DNA of 64,000 bases from Tritrichomonas foetus (taxonomy: Eukaryota > Parabasalia > Tritrichomonadida > Tritrichomonadidae): positions 1 to 64,000 of the forward strand of contig MLAK01000766.1 of NCBI GenBank assembly GCA_001839685.1, read 5' to 3'. Positions 19,801 through 27,987 of the stretch are shown piece after piece. Both the position numbers and the translations under genes were made by a program. Every line of letters begins with the position of its first letter. The stretch's first letter is position 1. The notes under the pieces are model-generated. The model saw only the letters and a program-made list of their open reading frames with translations, had not been told where the DNA came from and did not search any database.

Positions 19801-20947
19801 CACTATTTTTAATACGATGACCTTCATCAATCATAATTATTTGCCAGTCAATCTTTTTGAAATAATCAACATCTTTCAGGAATATTTCATACGTAACTAA
19901 TAAAATATTAAATCCGTACTTTCCTTCAACTTTTACCCCATTATCGTCAAAATATGGCATTTGATACTCTCGAATGATATCACGTGTTTCACGAGATCCA
20001 GAATAAGCAATATATTTTAGATCACTCCATCTTTCAATTTCAGAACACCATTGTGTGAAAGTATTCGTTCTGACTGCAATTAAGTAAGGCCCATGAAGTT
20101 GGCTCGCTCTATTTAATTGCATCAAAAATGTCAAGCATTGAATGGTTTTCCCGAGCCCCATTTCATCTGCCAAAATACATCCATGATTTGAACAAAAGCA
20201 TTGAAGCATCCAATTAACACCAGCAATTTGATAATTTCGAGGAGTGAACCCATCTTTAGATTTGAACTTTTTAGCAGTCTTTTCATCAATGTCAAGACAT
20301 GCTGGCCTCTCAGGATGAGTATTTTCAACACAAACTCGAGTTTTCAAATAATTCTTGATTAAATTCTGCGGAGAATCTGCTGTGTTTGGTTCCCAAACTG
20401 AAGTACTTCCTGTTTCAAGATTGAAATGACAGAGGAATTCAAGCGAATGTGACTCCGTGTCGTCATTCAATGGTCGATGCGAAATTATATGTAGAGGCGA
20501 TTGGTATGAGTCTTTGAATTCGTGAGTTGTCGTATCGTAGTATTGTAATTTCATTTCGGTTTCGTTGAATTTTTGAACGCTTCGTCGAAAATTCGAACTT
20601 TGTTCTAATTGGTCGGACTGAAACCAATGCGAGAAAGGATTTGATGCTTCTTGGAAACTAACTAAATACTCCAAGACGCCCGATGAACCGCGTGAAAGAT
20701 AAATATGATCAATTCGACCATTTCCAAGAATCGGATCAAGCATATCGTCTGAATTATATTCGTCTGAATTTTCTTCGAGTTCGTTGTAGCTGACAGAATG
20801 ACCAAGGTTACGGCCAGAGTGTCGAGGAGATATCGTTGTCTGATTTTGTGGCTTAATCTCTAAATCTTCTGGCGGGACATATGCATCACTCTCAGATGAT
20901 TCATCTGACGAGTGATAATGTCCTTGGTTTGATCGTCCAGAACGCAT
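16832..20947 (-). CDS. CHD-type SNF2 chromatin remodeler
   Basis: 1371 residues. An acidic N-terminus is followed by chromodomain-like segments at about 78-125 (YLVSFQEASNPFSHWF) and 170-210. The SNF2 ATPase carries motif I DEMGLGKT at 261-268, motif II DEGH at 374-377 and LTGTPIQ at about 400. The second lobe has STRSGSEGLNL, DPDWNPQNDLQAQGR and CHRIGQ. Downstream helical regions resemble the CHD DNA-binding part, and the last 150 residues are Gln-rich with QQQQ runs. Chromo-like segments plus this ATPase point to CHD1 or CHD6-9 relatives, which slide nucleosomes with ATP. The subfamily is not resolved. The gene is intact and converges with the CDK-like gene. Confidence 0.9.
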   Translation of the reverse strand: MRSGRSNQGHYHSSDESSESDAYVPPEDLEIKPQNQTTISPRHSGRNLGHSVSYNELEENSDEYNSDDMLDPILGNGRIDHIYLSRGSSGVLEYLVSFQEASNPFSHWFQSDQLEQSSNFRRSVQKFNETEMKLQYYDTTTHEFKDSYQSPLHIISHRPLNDDTESHSLEFLCHFNLETGSTSVWEPNTADSPQNLIKNYLKTRVCVENTHPERPACLDIDEKTAKKFKSKDGFTPRNYQIAGVNWMLQCFCSNHGCILADEMGLGKTIQCLTFLMQLNRASQLHGPYLIAVRTNTFTQWCSEIERWSDLKYIAYSGSRETRDIIREYQMPYFDDNGVKVEGKYGFNILLVTYEIFLKDVDYFKKIDWQIIMIDEGHRIKNSEGKKHNALQSVPAMHRVILTGTPIQSTLLELWTLLNFVSPEYFIDSSMFPEDDVESLEDDVINELRSLIAPHLMRRSLVDVEKSIVPKDEKIVFLQLTEAQKELIRLTKMHELWRVKDGGDDTQSEFNMLHRICNHPFLIDGTEKYYQGRYNVSRLQLMIRCSSKFIFLDRVLPVFKKAGRSVLIFSQRLKILKLLSEYCKLKKYSHEMLIGSLTEAEKKEAISRFSDTKKDVFIFLISTRSGSEGLNLTKASITIIFDPDWNPQNDLQAQGRCHRIGQTQKVDVIRLLTYGTYEHEMFARAQRKLKLWDTLLGEGLTTDPSLAQKVEAPKQENHIDEEQTFTGNLMGSAARHDSVELEGIITSDILKATSTTEEVPETEIEPPPPITKDIGRNLSFEQVLSASSTVVHDIQLIAQQSRHFPEIDLSFGLSDEDFLAKFSVDPSISAAAEKRRNRTIIPRVQLDPKTAKRIIKFLEVHGYGEWESIHASINEMCPLEQCTRFCQAATILHLRAIDPYRISSFPLLLKQLQNDIPKFDISFAMNSDPSEWYSVFSKRSFLAGEASVCKHISNHIHKTALQFLARLEHHLLVSEWRKDDEHQDFPYDQLPLDNTRTLQMDTDLYESLVDGKPLSQDEFQRTAQILNVMKTQLLLRTCLIDAYIIPFWTKMEVSLVLSSLRNFGESLTGLTPRKLKSVTTILSKNENSITHMVKSLLSILSQRRPNCKDPIILSDELTNHYAAPPGIMEPIQIDSSEITATIKRILLNKFIRSALSYIEQRKPKMDQVVPGGMKWCTINDCVTLLKQLVVRGMDSLVNLLLCPEMPFLSHFTENDIAYLNTFNRSLLKDDSMLPMFLHNENKFYMFLKIMSGGRPQQKLDPKPGQLPPQQSNHQHQGQPGVKYQQGPPLRQKAVLNMKALTPQQQQQLLRMQSGKPFIQQINSIPQQTLSNLQKQAFQLLKTTQQQQQPETKPLLELKPDPTEVKQENESEQ

Positions 20948-21688
20948 TCCAAAAGACTATGGTTTCTTTTCAAGATTTTGCACCAAAATCGCCAAATAAA
21001 CGGTCGCGAAATTTCTTTTCTTGGCAAAGATCATCGATAAAAATTTCTGAGTTAAATCTGGATACTTGAATAAAAGTATATACTATTCACATCCCTGAGC
21101 AATATCGCTCTAAAAAACTTATTGAATATATCTTGACTATTTTTTATTTCGAGTAAAAGCCAAATTGACACATGCATTGTCTTTATATGATGATTATGTC
21201 CTAAAAAATTCATTTTCCATTAAAAAGATCACCATTAAAATTTGTCGATAATGGAAAATTTCTTAAAATGTGGATAATAATTATAAATAAATCCACTAAA
21301 TGCATTCTATTATTTTATGTATTCACTGATCGCATCAAAAATACAACATTAAAAAAGTGATCAACATTTTAATAAATTAATTCAGAAGATGATTTACCTA
21401 AAATTCCATTTTGGACATATATACATCAGGATTACAACCAAACATGAAGAAGATTACTAGAAACTCTAAGAAAAACGTCGAATTATAAAGGCGCGAAATT
21501 CGAATTTCTGGCTGAACTTTTCGACCTTCATGCTGAAGCATATAGAAGCATCTAAAAGACTCGCAAATGAGTTAATATAGCACTAATTGATATGCTTCGA
21601 ATATATAAGTGGGTATACTGCTATATAGTAAATAAAAGCTACGAATAGGAAAAAGTTTAGGAACATATTTTTATATTTCTGCAAAAAT
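20948..21688. other. Gene-free interval
   Basis: No supported gene. A hairpin pairs TTTTCCATTA (21213-21222) with TAATGGAAAA (21249-21258). A stretch around 21500-21557 can be read as about 20 protein-like codons, too short to call. Confidence 0.5.
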
Positions 21689-22198
21689 TTATAAATCATC
21701 GTCAGATGTATCTTTGAACAGGTCGCCATAAGCGGCAACAAAAGCGAGTGGGTTTTTCGTGCCAATGTGGTCAATCACTTCCGTCACAGATTCCCCGTCA
21801 TTATCGTTGACTCTGATAATTACAAGGCCGCCGCTGTAGTACCTGAGTTTGCAGACACATTCTGACCTAGCGTCAATGTACAAGAAATCTTTATAGTGCT
21901 TTTTCATTCTCTCAACAAAATCGAATTTTGTTGATTCGATAATGGGGATCTGTGTAAAATAGCCAACATTCTGGCAATGCTTTTTGGCATCTGCCCATTG
22001 TGCAAGTTGGCGAAATGATCGAATTTGTGGTTGTTCGAATTTTTCGATAATGAAAATGCATAAATCGTCTGGCAAATTTTCTTCGTTTTCCAATGATGCC
22101 AAATTTTTAATATTGTTATTGGTAGATCCGAAAACGAGAGGATAATTTATTGATAGAGAAAGGGAAAGGAACAGGGAAAACATTTGAACAAATATCAA
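21689..22198 (-). CDS. Secretory-pathway protein, thioredoxin-fold-like
   Basis: 169 residues. A hydrophobic N-terminal segment (about 1-24) ending in VFGST looks like a cleavable signal peptide; Met6 could also start the protein. The mature part has the alternating strand-helix pattern of non-catalytic thioredoxin-like domains of protein disulfide isomerases (IPIIESTKFDFVERMKKHY, then FLYIDARSECVCKL, then GGLVIIRV). No CxxC active site is present; the CVC cysteines lie elsewhere. The C-terminus is acidic (DTSDDDL), short of a canonical KDEL signal. Likely ER lumen, by inference. The gene shares its strand with eS12 upstream. Confidence 0.6.
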   Translation of the reverse strand: MIFVQMFSLFLSLSLSINYPLVFGSTNNNIKNLASLENEENLPDDLCIFIIEKFEQPQIRSFRQLAQWADAKKHCQNVGYFTQIPIIESTKFDFVERMKKHYKDFLYIDARSECVCKLRYYSGGLVIIRVNDNDGESVTEVIDHIGTKNPLAFVAAYGDLFKDTSDDDL

Positions 22199-22224
22199 TT
22201 TAAAAGTTTATAATCCGAAAATGG

Positions 22225-22458
22225 TCAATTATTAGAATTATTCGACCAAATATAAAAGCAACGTAAAAAACAATAATGAACAAATTCTAGAACAAAAACA
22301 AAAAGACTAAATGCACTTGCACCATTGGAAATGAGTGTTACTGCAATTATAAGAGGAGAAAAAAAATCAAGCGAAGAATTAAGAATCCGATTATTTAAAT
22401 AAATAACAACAATACTTATAAAAAAAAACAAAATATAAAAAATGAACCGAACCAACAC
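22225..22458 (-). CDS. Possible small membrane protein
   Basis: 77 codons with two strongly hydrophobic segments (FIFYILFFFISIVVIYL near the N-terminus and a second at about 34-60) and polar ends (NNRILNSS, YIWSNNSNN). It fits exactly between the gene for the secretory protein and eS12 on the same strand. AT-rich DNA readily gives such frames by chance, so this is only a candidate. Confidence 0.33.
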   Translation of the reverse strand: MLVRFIFYILFFFISIVVIYLNNRILNSSLDFFSPLIIAVTLISNGASAFSLFVFVLEFVHYCFLRCFYIWSNNSNN

Positions 22459-22521
22459 AAAAGTGATTGATCCCGTTCATCATAAAATGATTCATCACGG
22501 AATTAATCAAAAAATAATAGT

Positions 22522-22911
22522 TTACTCAGCTGCTTCAACTGGAGCTGGATCGAAGGCATTACGGAATTCTTCGACTTCAGCTGTGATGACAGATCCGTAT
22601 TTGATGATGGCACAGGCACCGCAGTTGATTTGACGGCGGACTGTTCCATCGTGGCGGAGGGTTGTAAGACCGAGGGCCTTTCCGAGGACTTGTTTCTGTG
22701 GGACTGATTGAAGCTTGACATCATATTTCTTGCAAAGGCCTGTGATTAAAGCCTTGAAGTCTTTGTTATCACAATCGTCAGCAAGGAAGACAATCTTAGC
22801 CTTTCCCTTGACGATGGCCTTAACTGTGCAGTTGAATCCCTTAGCAACACGGCCAGAGAGGGAGATTTGACGAAGACCATTTTCGATAACAGCGTTGTTT
22901 GTTTCAGCCAT
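22522..22911 (-). CDS. RPS12: 40S ribosomal protein eS12
   Basis: 129 residues, normal length. The L7Ae-like fold of eS12 is recognisable: LSGRVAKGFNCTVKAI, then IVFLADDCDNKDFKALI, LCKKYDVKL, LGKALGL and CGACAIIKYG, which matches the CSCVVVKDYG region of animal eS12. It is a beak component of the small subunit. Codon use is G/C-richer at third positions than in neighbours, as expected for a highly expressed gene. An AAAAAGT core (minus strand) lies about 30 bp upstream of the start. Confidence 0.93.
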   Translation of the reverse strand: MAETNNAVIENGLRQISLSGRVAKGFNCTVKAIVKGKAKIVFLADDCDNKDFKALITGLCKKYDVKLQSVPQKQVLGKALGLTTLRHDGTVRRQINCGACAIIKYGSVITAEVEEFRNAFDPAPVEAAE

Positions 22912-23154
22912 TGATTTGCAGAAAGGCCGGCCTTGTCAAAACTTTTTCTATACACAACCGCTTTCATTCAAAAAATTGATTAAAACCTTACAACCAAATA
23001 TCATCACAATTGTTACATTACTCCATTTTCTTTGTTCGACGAATATCTCATTATGAATAAACAGAAAGAATAAAATTATCATTTTATAGAATAGATACTT
23101 CAATTAAATTCAACATTTATTTACATATAATATCATGAAAAATGTATAATGATT

Positions 23155-24258
23155 TCAATGTGGTGGTTTCTTGCTGAGTTTTGCCAATTCTTCTTTGATA
23201 GCTTTGTATCGCTGATACTTTGCGGCAACTGGAGCCTTGTCTGCAGCAGATGAAATCTTTCTTCCATACTTTTCTTCGAATTCTGATCGAAAGTCATTCA
23301 ATTCTCTTTGTAGCTTTTTCTTTTCAATGATGAGATCATCTCGTCTTGATTGATTTCGGCATTTGTTTCTTAATCTCATGTGAAGACGATATAAAGAAGA
23401 AAGAGGAGTTTTGTCACTTTTTACAGGCTTTCTTTTGATGAGTGTGGCAATTTCTCTTTCAAATTGTAAAAGAATTAATTTTAATTCAGATCGGAATTTT
23501 TCAGCATCTTTGATTGTAATGCTGTCGATATTTTCTAGAACTTCATCAGTGAGTCCATAGCTTTTAGCTCTAAGTTTAGTATTGTTGTAAAGCTCTGAAA
23601 GTTGTTCGGCAACTGTTTGTGATGGCGCAACAAGAAGTTCTGGCGGAACTTCTGCATCAACTTTAGTGTAATCAATTAGTTCATCAATTTCTATTTCAGG
23701 ATATGCATTTGGTGGTTCTTCAGGAAGAAATGATTTAATCGGAATCCATGGAAAACAAAGAGCGCTACTGTTTTGTTTGGTCAAAAAGTCAAAGAAATTA
23801 TGAGTTTGTTGATGAGCAAATGCACTGCCAAGAATCCTATCAAATTCAAGAGGATAAATCGTATTTTTAATAATATCGCGAAGTAGGGTAATAAATCGGT
23901 TGAATAGCGTCCTTTTGCTTGATTGAAGATTTGCAATAACTTGCTGAGCCGACGTTAAAGATGGAGATTCGGAATAGAGCATAATTAGATGTTTTGGGAT
24001 GAAAGGTTCGGGCAATTCACACAATAGTTTAATAAATTGCATGAAAACATCAGAAACATCTGATGAATAGCTACCATCTGTTGCGAAAATTGATGATAAC
24101 GCTAAAGATTTGGATAAATGTTTTGTAAAATCGTCTTTGTTGTTTTCAAAATATTCTATAATTTCATCAAATATGATAGGTATGTGCGATTCATTTAATG
24201 GGAGAGAGTCGTATGGTTGATTAAATATCTCTGGAGGAAAATCTACTTTCTTCTTCAT
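23155..24258 (-). CDS. RhoGAP-like protein with FAM13-type C-terminus
   Basis: 367 residues. Residues 25-165 follow a RhoGAP helical pattern (FIKLLCELPEPFIPKHL, then TLFNRFITLLRDIIKN), but the arginine-finger region near the start is not evident, so GAP activity is doubtful. The C-terminal 90 residues (KKLQRELNDFRSEFEEKYGR, then AAKYQRYKAIKEELAKL) match the conserved C-terminal helix pair of FAM13 proteins. RhoGAP plus that tail is the FAM13A architecture. A TCACTTTTTG motif lies about 80 bp upstream (CAAAAAGTGA on the gene strand). Confidence 0.58.
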   Translation of the reverse strand: MKKKVDFPPEIFNQPYDSLPLNESHIPIIFDEIIEYFENNKDDFTKHLSKSLALSSIFATDGSYSSDVSDVFMQFIKLLCELPEPFIPKHLIMLYSESPSLTSAQQVIANLQSSKRTLFNRFITLLRDIIKNTIYPLEFDRILGSAFAHQQTHNFFDFLTKQNSSALCFPWIPIKSFLPEEPPNAYPEIEIDELIDYTKVDAEVPPELLVAPSQTVAEQLSELYNNTKLRAKSYGLTDEVLENIDSITIKDAEKFRSELKLILLQFEREIATLIKRKPVKSDKTPLSSLYRLHMRLRNKCRNQSRRDDLIIEKKKLQRELNDFRSEFEEKYGRKISSAADKAPVAAKYQRYKAIKEELAKLSKKPPH

Positions 24259-24766
24259 ATCATTGGATTTATTTTAAACGTGCGACACACGAATTGACAA
24301 TGTTTGTTTAAATGGACGTCCAACTGTCTTTCGTGATCACTTTTTGTTAATTTTACTTTTTATTAGACCGTATATGCTCATGATGAAGACTGGCTCATTT
24401 AAAAATCCAAAAGCAAGATAGATCAATTGAAATAAATCGAAATAATATGACCAAGTAGTCAGTAATGTAAAAGCCTATCAGAACTTTGATTCTTTCCTAT
24501 TATAAAAAGAAAATTCGAAATATCATCAGAAAAATAACAAACATGGTTTTTACGGTTACAAGGTCATTGATTGTTACGGTTAGAAGGTCATTGATTCTTC
24601 ATACAAAATTTTTGAAATAATTATTTTCACAATTTTTTGAAGAAGCTTTAACAAATATTTGAAATAAAGTCTATCCTGTTACCAGATAATCACACAATTA
24701 TTGAATTATTCATTTTCCTGTTTTTTTTTCTATCTCACAAAATCATTAATTGTATTATAACCCGAA
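24259..24766. other. Divergent intergenic region
   Basis: No gene seen. A 24-bp unit containing TTACGGTT and AAGGTCATTGATT is present twice in tandem (24550-24572 and 24574-24596) with one difference. It separates two divergent genes. Confidence 0.6.
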
Positions 24767-25939
24767 ATGTTAGAAGCCCTTCCCCGTGTCAAAGCCCCGG
24801 AAGGTCCTCGAGGGGCTGGTCCTGCCCCGCGCCAACGCCAAAAGAAATCTCGCTTCCTCGTGTTCAAAAATGTCGACGAGCCTGACATTCGCGAAATTGT
24901 ACAAAGTATTACTAACGGTCTTGATGCTTCTCTTGTTGCTCCCGAACTTTATCCACAAATTATTAACCAGCTTAAAGCGCAAGAGCTCAATCTGAAATAT
25001 TCCAATCCATGCGCATCAGCCTCGCTTCACGAGGCCATACAGTATATCATGAATTGGAAACCTGAAGAAGAGCCAGCTCCAGTCGAACCAAGGGAAGATA
25101 TTTACATGCCATCACAGGAGATGATGGACGAGGGCATCGAACTTGCTATGGAGGGAAAAGATTTAGGAACAATTGATCTTAGACTTTTGCAATTGCTTAT
25201 TGCACCACTTAGAGAAATTCGATTGACTGCTTTACAAAACGACGATTATAAACTGGCTCAAAAAGCTGAGCAAGGAACTCGAAATGTTGTGGCACAGCAA
25301 ACTCTTCAACTTAAAATTGAAGAACAAGACGAAAAAATGTCAGAACAACAACAGAGACTTGAAATAGCTCAAATTCAACTAGAAAACGTGAAAGAAAAGT
25401 GGGACATTTTGATTGAACAAAGAAAACAACAAATGGAAGAAGATTTGCAAAATCGACAAGCAGAATTTTTAGTCTCACTTGAAGAATTCGATCAACAATT
25501 CCAAAAGGAACCCCCACCAAAAGTACTCAAATTATCTCCAACAGCTTTGGATTTAAAGGCAAAAGAAAGATTTCTTGTATCATCAAAAAGATTCGATGAA
25601 GCAAAGAAAATGCGAGCAATGGCGAATTTGAGAGAACGACAAGAAATTAAATCTAAGAAAGAACAATATTATAAAAACTTACTTAAAGAAAGAGAGAAAT
25701 TAATCGAAAAAGAAAAACAAAAAGAATTTGTTGTTGAAATGAATTGGCAAAGTAATATCATTCAAATGCAAATGAATGCGAATAAAGAAATCACACATGC
25801 CCAGAAAACTGTTGATCATTTAATTTCTTTAACAAAGTCACTTGAAACAGAGTCTGTCATGTCGAAAACAGCCAGAAAATTACCACCTTTGAATATTTCC
25901 AAAGGAAATAATATTTCCACAATGAATACAATCAGATGA
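24767..25939 (+). CDS. Coiled-coil protein
   Basis: 390 residues. The N-terminus is proline-rich and basic (ALPRVKAPEGPRGAGPAPRQ). A helical domain of about 45-105 is followed by PEEEPAPVEPRED. Residues about 125-365 form a long charged coiled coil rich in Glu, Gln and Lys (EEQDEKMSEQQQRLEIAQIQ). A PPPKVLKLSPTALDLK segment interrupts it near 250. Proteins of this build in trichomonads are usually cytoskeletal, but no specific family is recognised. The 5' third is GC-richer than the rest. Confidence 0.75.
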   Translation: MLEALPRVKAPEGPRGAGPAPRQRQKKSRFLVFKNVDEPDIREIVQSITNGLDASLVAPELYPQIINQLKAQELNLKYSNPCASASLHEAIQYIMNWKPEEEPAPVEPREDIYMPSQEMMDEGIELAMEGKDLGTIDLRLLQLLIAPLREIRLTALQNDDYKLAQKAEQGTRNVVAQQTLQLKIEEQDEKMSEQQQRLEIAQIQLENVKEKWDILIEQRKQQMEEDLQNRQAEFLVSLEEFDQQFQKEPPPKVLKLSPTALDLKAKERFLVSSKRFDEAKKMRAMANLRERQEIKSKKEQYYKNLLKEREKLIEKEKQKEFVVEMNWQSNIIQMQMNANKEITHAQKTVDHLISLTKSLETESVMSKTARKLPPLNISKGNNISTMNTIR

Positions 25940-26445
25940 AGAGTCTTATTTTTGCTTTTTTTTACCCCTTGCTCAATTGTATTGTTTCACCTATTTGTAA
26001 TTTTTATAGTATTTTTAATAGGTTCTTATTTTGTTGTTTCTGTTTAATTATAATTTTTATTTATATATCTATTTATTCGGGACAAAGTAAAACTATTCTA
26101 TATCTAATTTTGTTATTTTATTTCTTCTTATCTGATTTCCAATCATACTTCTGAATTGTACTCTTTCACTCAAGTTAGCAGAGATCCCCCTCATCTTAAA
26201 GTAAATGATTTTATATAATAATATAAAAGATCATCCCAAAAAAAATTTCAATTGAAAACTTCTCGGAGATAGATTTTTGTTGAAAGTATCTATATTTATA
26301 AAATTACATTTAACTGAATACAGCATAAATTGATCATGATGACGTGAAAAACTTCACCTAATAATTAAAAATGGTATACAAAAATCATGAAGTATCTTCA
26401 AAACAGAATTTAATTTGGAGATAATAATGAATTTTGTTTTATTCT
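25940..26445. other. Gene-free AT-rich interval
   Basis: Hydrophobic chance frames only. It separates the coiled-coil gene from a truncated discoidin-domain copy. Confidence 0.5.
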
Positions 26446-26943
26446 TCATTTGATCATTCAATAACCCATGTTTGTAAATTATTACAACCTTTATCATAAT
26501 CATGTCTATATCTTATTGAATAATGCGTTGGTTGAATTCTTTTTTCTTTAAAATCATAACAAATCCAACTATTTGTTCTGATTTTGTTTGGATGTAATTG
26601 GTTTTTATTTTCTAAATCAGCAGCATTTAGAGAATAAAGGCTTATATGTACAGATGATGAAGTCACATTAACAATTCCTTTATCATGAACATTATCACCA
26701 CATTCTTCAGTAAGATGATGAATAATTCCACAAAATCGGTTGGATGTTTCTTGATGATATGGAATAGCTTTGATATGATAACGTGAATTAAAAGAATGTT
26801 GTGATATTAAGTGATTAGGATGAAAACATGAACAAAGTTTAAACCATATCATATTTGTCAGATCATTATAATCAAAGTTTTGAATGAATTTTTGAAATGA
26901 TTCTTCACTCAACATTTCAAATTTGACATTTTCTAACAATAAG
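26446..26943 (-). pseudogene. Truncated copy of the broken discoidin-domain gene
   Basis: About 500 bp closely similar to 6449-6950 of the pseudogene at 6250-7638. It starts inside the helical region (LLLENV..FEMLSEESFQKF) and runs to the same NNLQTWVIE followed by the same TGA at 26454-26456. Similarity stops five codons later, where TAA follows. On the other side it breaks at about 26943. No promoter or full domain remains. Both breakpoints are abrupt and no target duplication was seen. Confidence 0.85.
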
Positions 26944-27173
26944 CAACTTTTCCTCATCAATCCTAGAAATATTTCTGTTTCTCCGCATAAATTTCATAGT
27001 TGAAGTGATTCTCTTTATTGATACAATAACGTTGTTCAATTGTTGGTTGTGATTTTGAGAGTTTTGAATGACAAAATTGTCATTGATTATTATCAAAAAA
27101 TCGCTTTTTATCGACATCAAATAGATAGAAACAAATATCAATAGCATATATATTTATAAAATACAGATGTGAT

Positions 27174-27704
27174 TCAGAGAGACAATGTTCCGAAAAATTC
27201 AACATTTCTTAACACCATGAAATCACTGCCTGCATGATTATTTCCTGTCATTAATATTTTTATGTATCTAAATGGTTCAGTCTTTTCAAACGAATATGTT
27301 TTGAATGCAGAACAACTATTTAGATCATGATTTTCTTTTTGTTCATTAATCAAAGAATAATTGTCGCCATCATTGCTTCCTTGAACTGACCATGATTGTA
27401 GGTGTCCATAGTTTTCATTCCCTGAATAAGTTTTGAGGGAGTATGATGATAACGAAATTTTCAATTTTTGAAAATCAAAAATAATAAATGGATTTGGTCC
27501 AAAGAATGAAAACCAGTGTTGTTTCCAGTTTGGAATTATCACATTAGAAGCATTATTGCAGATTTTATCAGATGGCAAAATATTAATGAGCCCGCAGGCT
27601 TGTGGATTTTTGTTTCCACACTTAGAATACATATGACTAAATATACCTTCGAAAGGTTTATCGGTATATTCGATGCTAAAATTGTTAAATTCTTCTACTT
27701 CCAT
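27174..27704 (-). CDS. F5/8 type C (discoidin)-domain protein
   Basis: 176 residues, apparently a complete single discoidin-like beta-sandwich domain: SNVIIPNWKQHWFSFFG, then PFIIFDFQKLKISLSSYSLK, then HLQSWSVQGSNDGDNYSLI, then FRYIKILMTGNN, then LRNVEFFGTL at the end. The tryptophan-serine/glycine-SNDG core is the family signature. There is no signal peptide, so it is probably cytosolic despite the family name. It is a paralogue of the two broken copies in this window and shows which residue their TGA replaces. A MITE lies 88 bp upstream of the ATG. Confidence 0.8.
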   Translation of the reverse strand: MEVEEFNNFSIEYTDKPFEGIFSHMYSKCGNKNPQACGLINILPSDKICNNASNVIIPNWKQHWFSFFGPNPFIIFDFQKLKISLSSYSLKTYSGNENYGHLQSWSVQGSNDGDNYSLINEQKENHDLNSCSAFKTYSFEKTEPFRYIKILMTGNNHAGSDFMVLRNVEFFGTLSL

Positions 27705-27791
27705 TTCGACAAAATGGTCAAATATTTAACCATCATAGGTGAAATTCATTAATTCCATTTATCTTTTTACTCAACTGAAAAAATGTTGATA

Positions 27792-27900
27792 TATACCTCT
27801 GTATTACGACCAAAATGTAAGCCAGAAATTCACATTCACCTTTAGAACTGGCCAAACTAAACTAAATATATTTCAAGTTTTGTCGTAATGCAGAGGTATA
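27792..27900. mobile_element. TA-flanked MITE, about 109 bp
   Basis: TATACCTCTGTATTACGAC at 27792-27810 is inverted at 27882-27900 with one mismatch. The ends lie in TATA, consistent with a TA target duplication as in Tc1/mariner elements. No frame is present inside. It sits between the Vps18 3' end and the discoidin-domain gene start. A solitary related end occurs at 13474-13491. Confidence 0.75.
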
Positions 27901-27987
27901 GGTTTATAGGAAAACAAAAGATTTCTAAATGAGAATAAAATGGCATAATATTTTACATAAATATAAAAGTTCATTTGGAAATAAAAA

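Noticed and set aside
16832..20947. Non-catalytic SNF2 protein because motif II reads DEGH
   Set aside because: DEAH/DEGH variation is tolerated in SNF2 proteins, and all other ATPase motifs are intact.
22442..22633. Plus-strand frame over the eS12 3' end
   Set aside because: Antisense shadow of the ribosomal protein gene.
26917..27147. 76-codon minus frame next to the truncated discoidin copy
   Set aside because: It spans the breakpoint of the duplicate and has no recognisable pattern.
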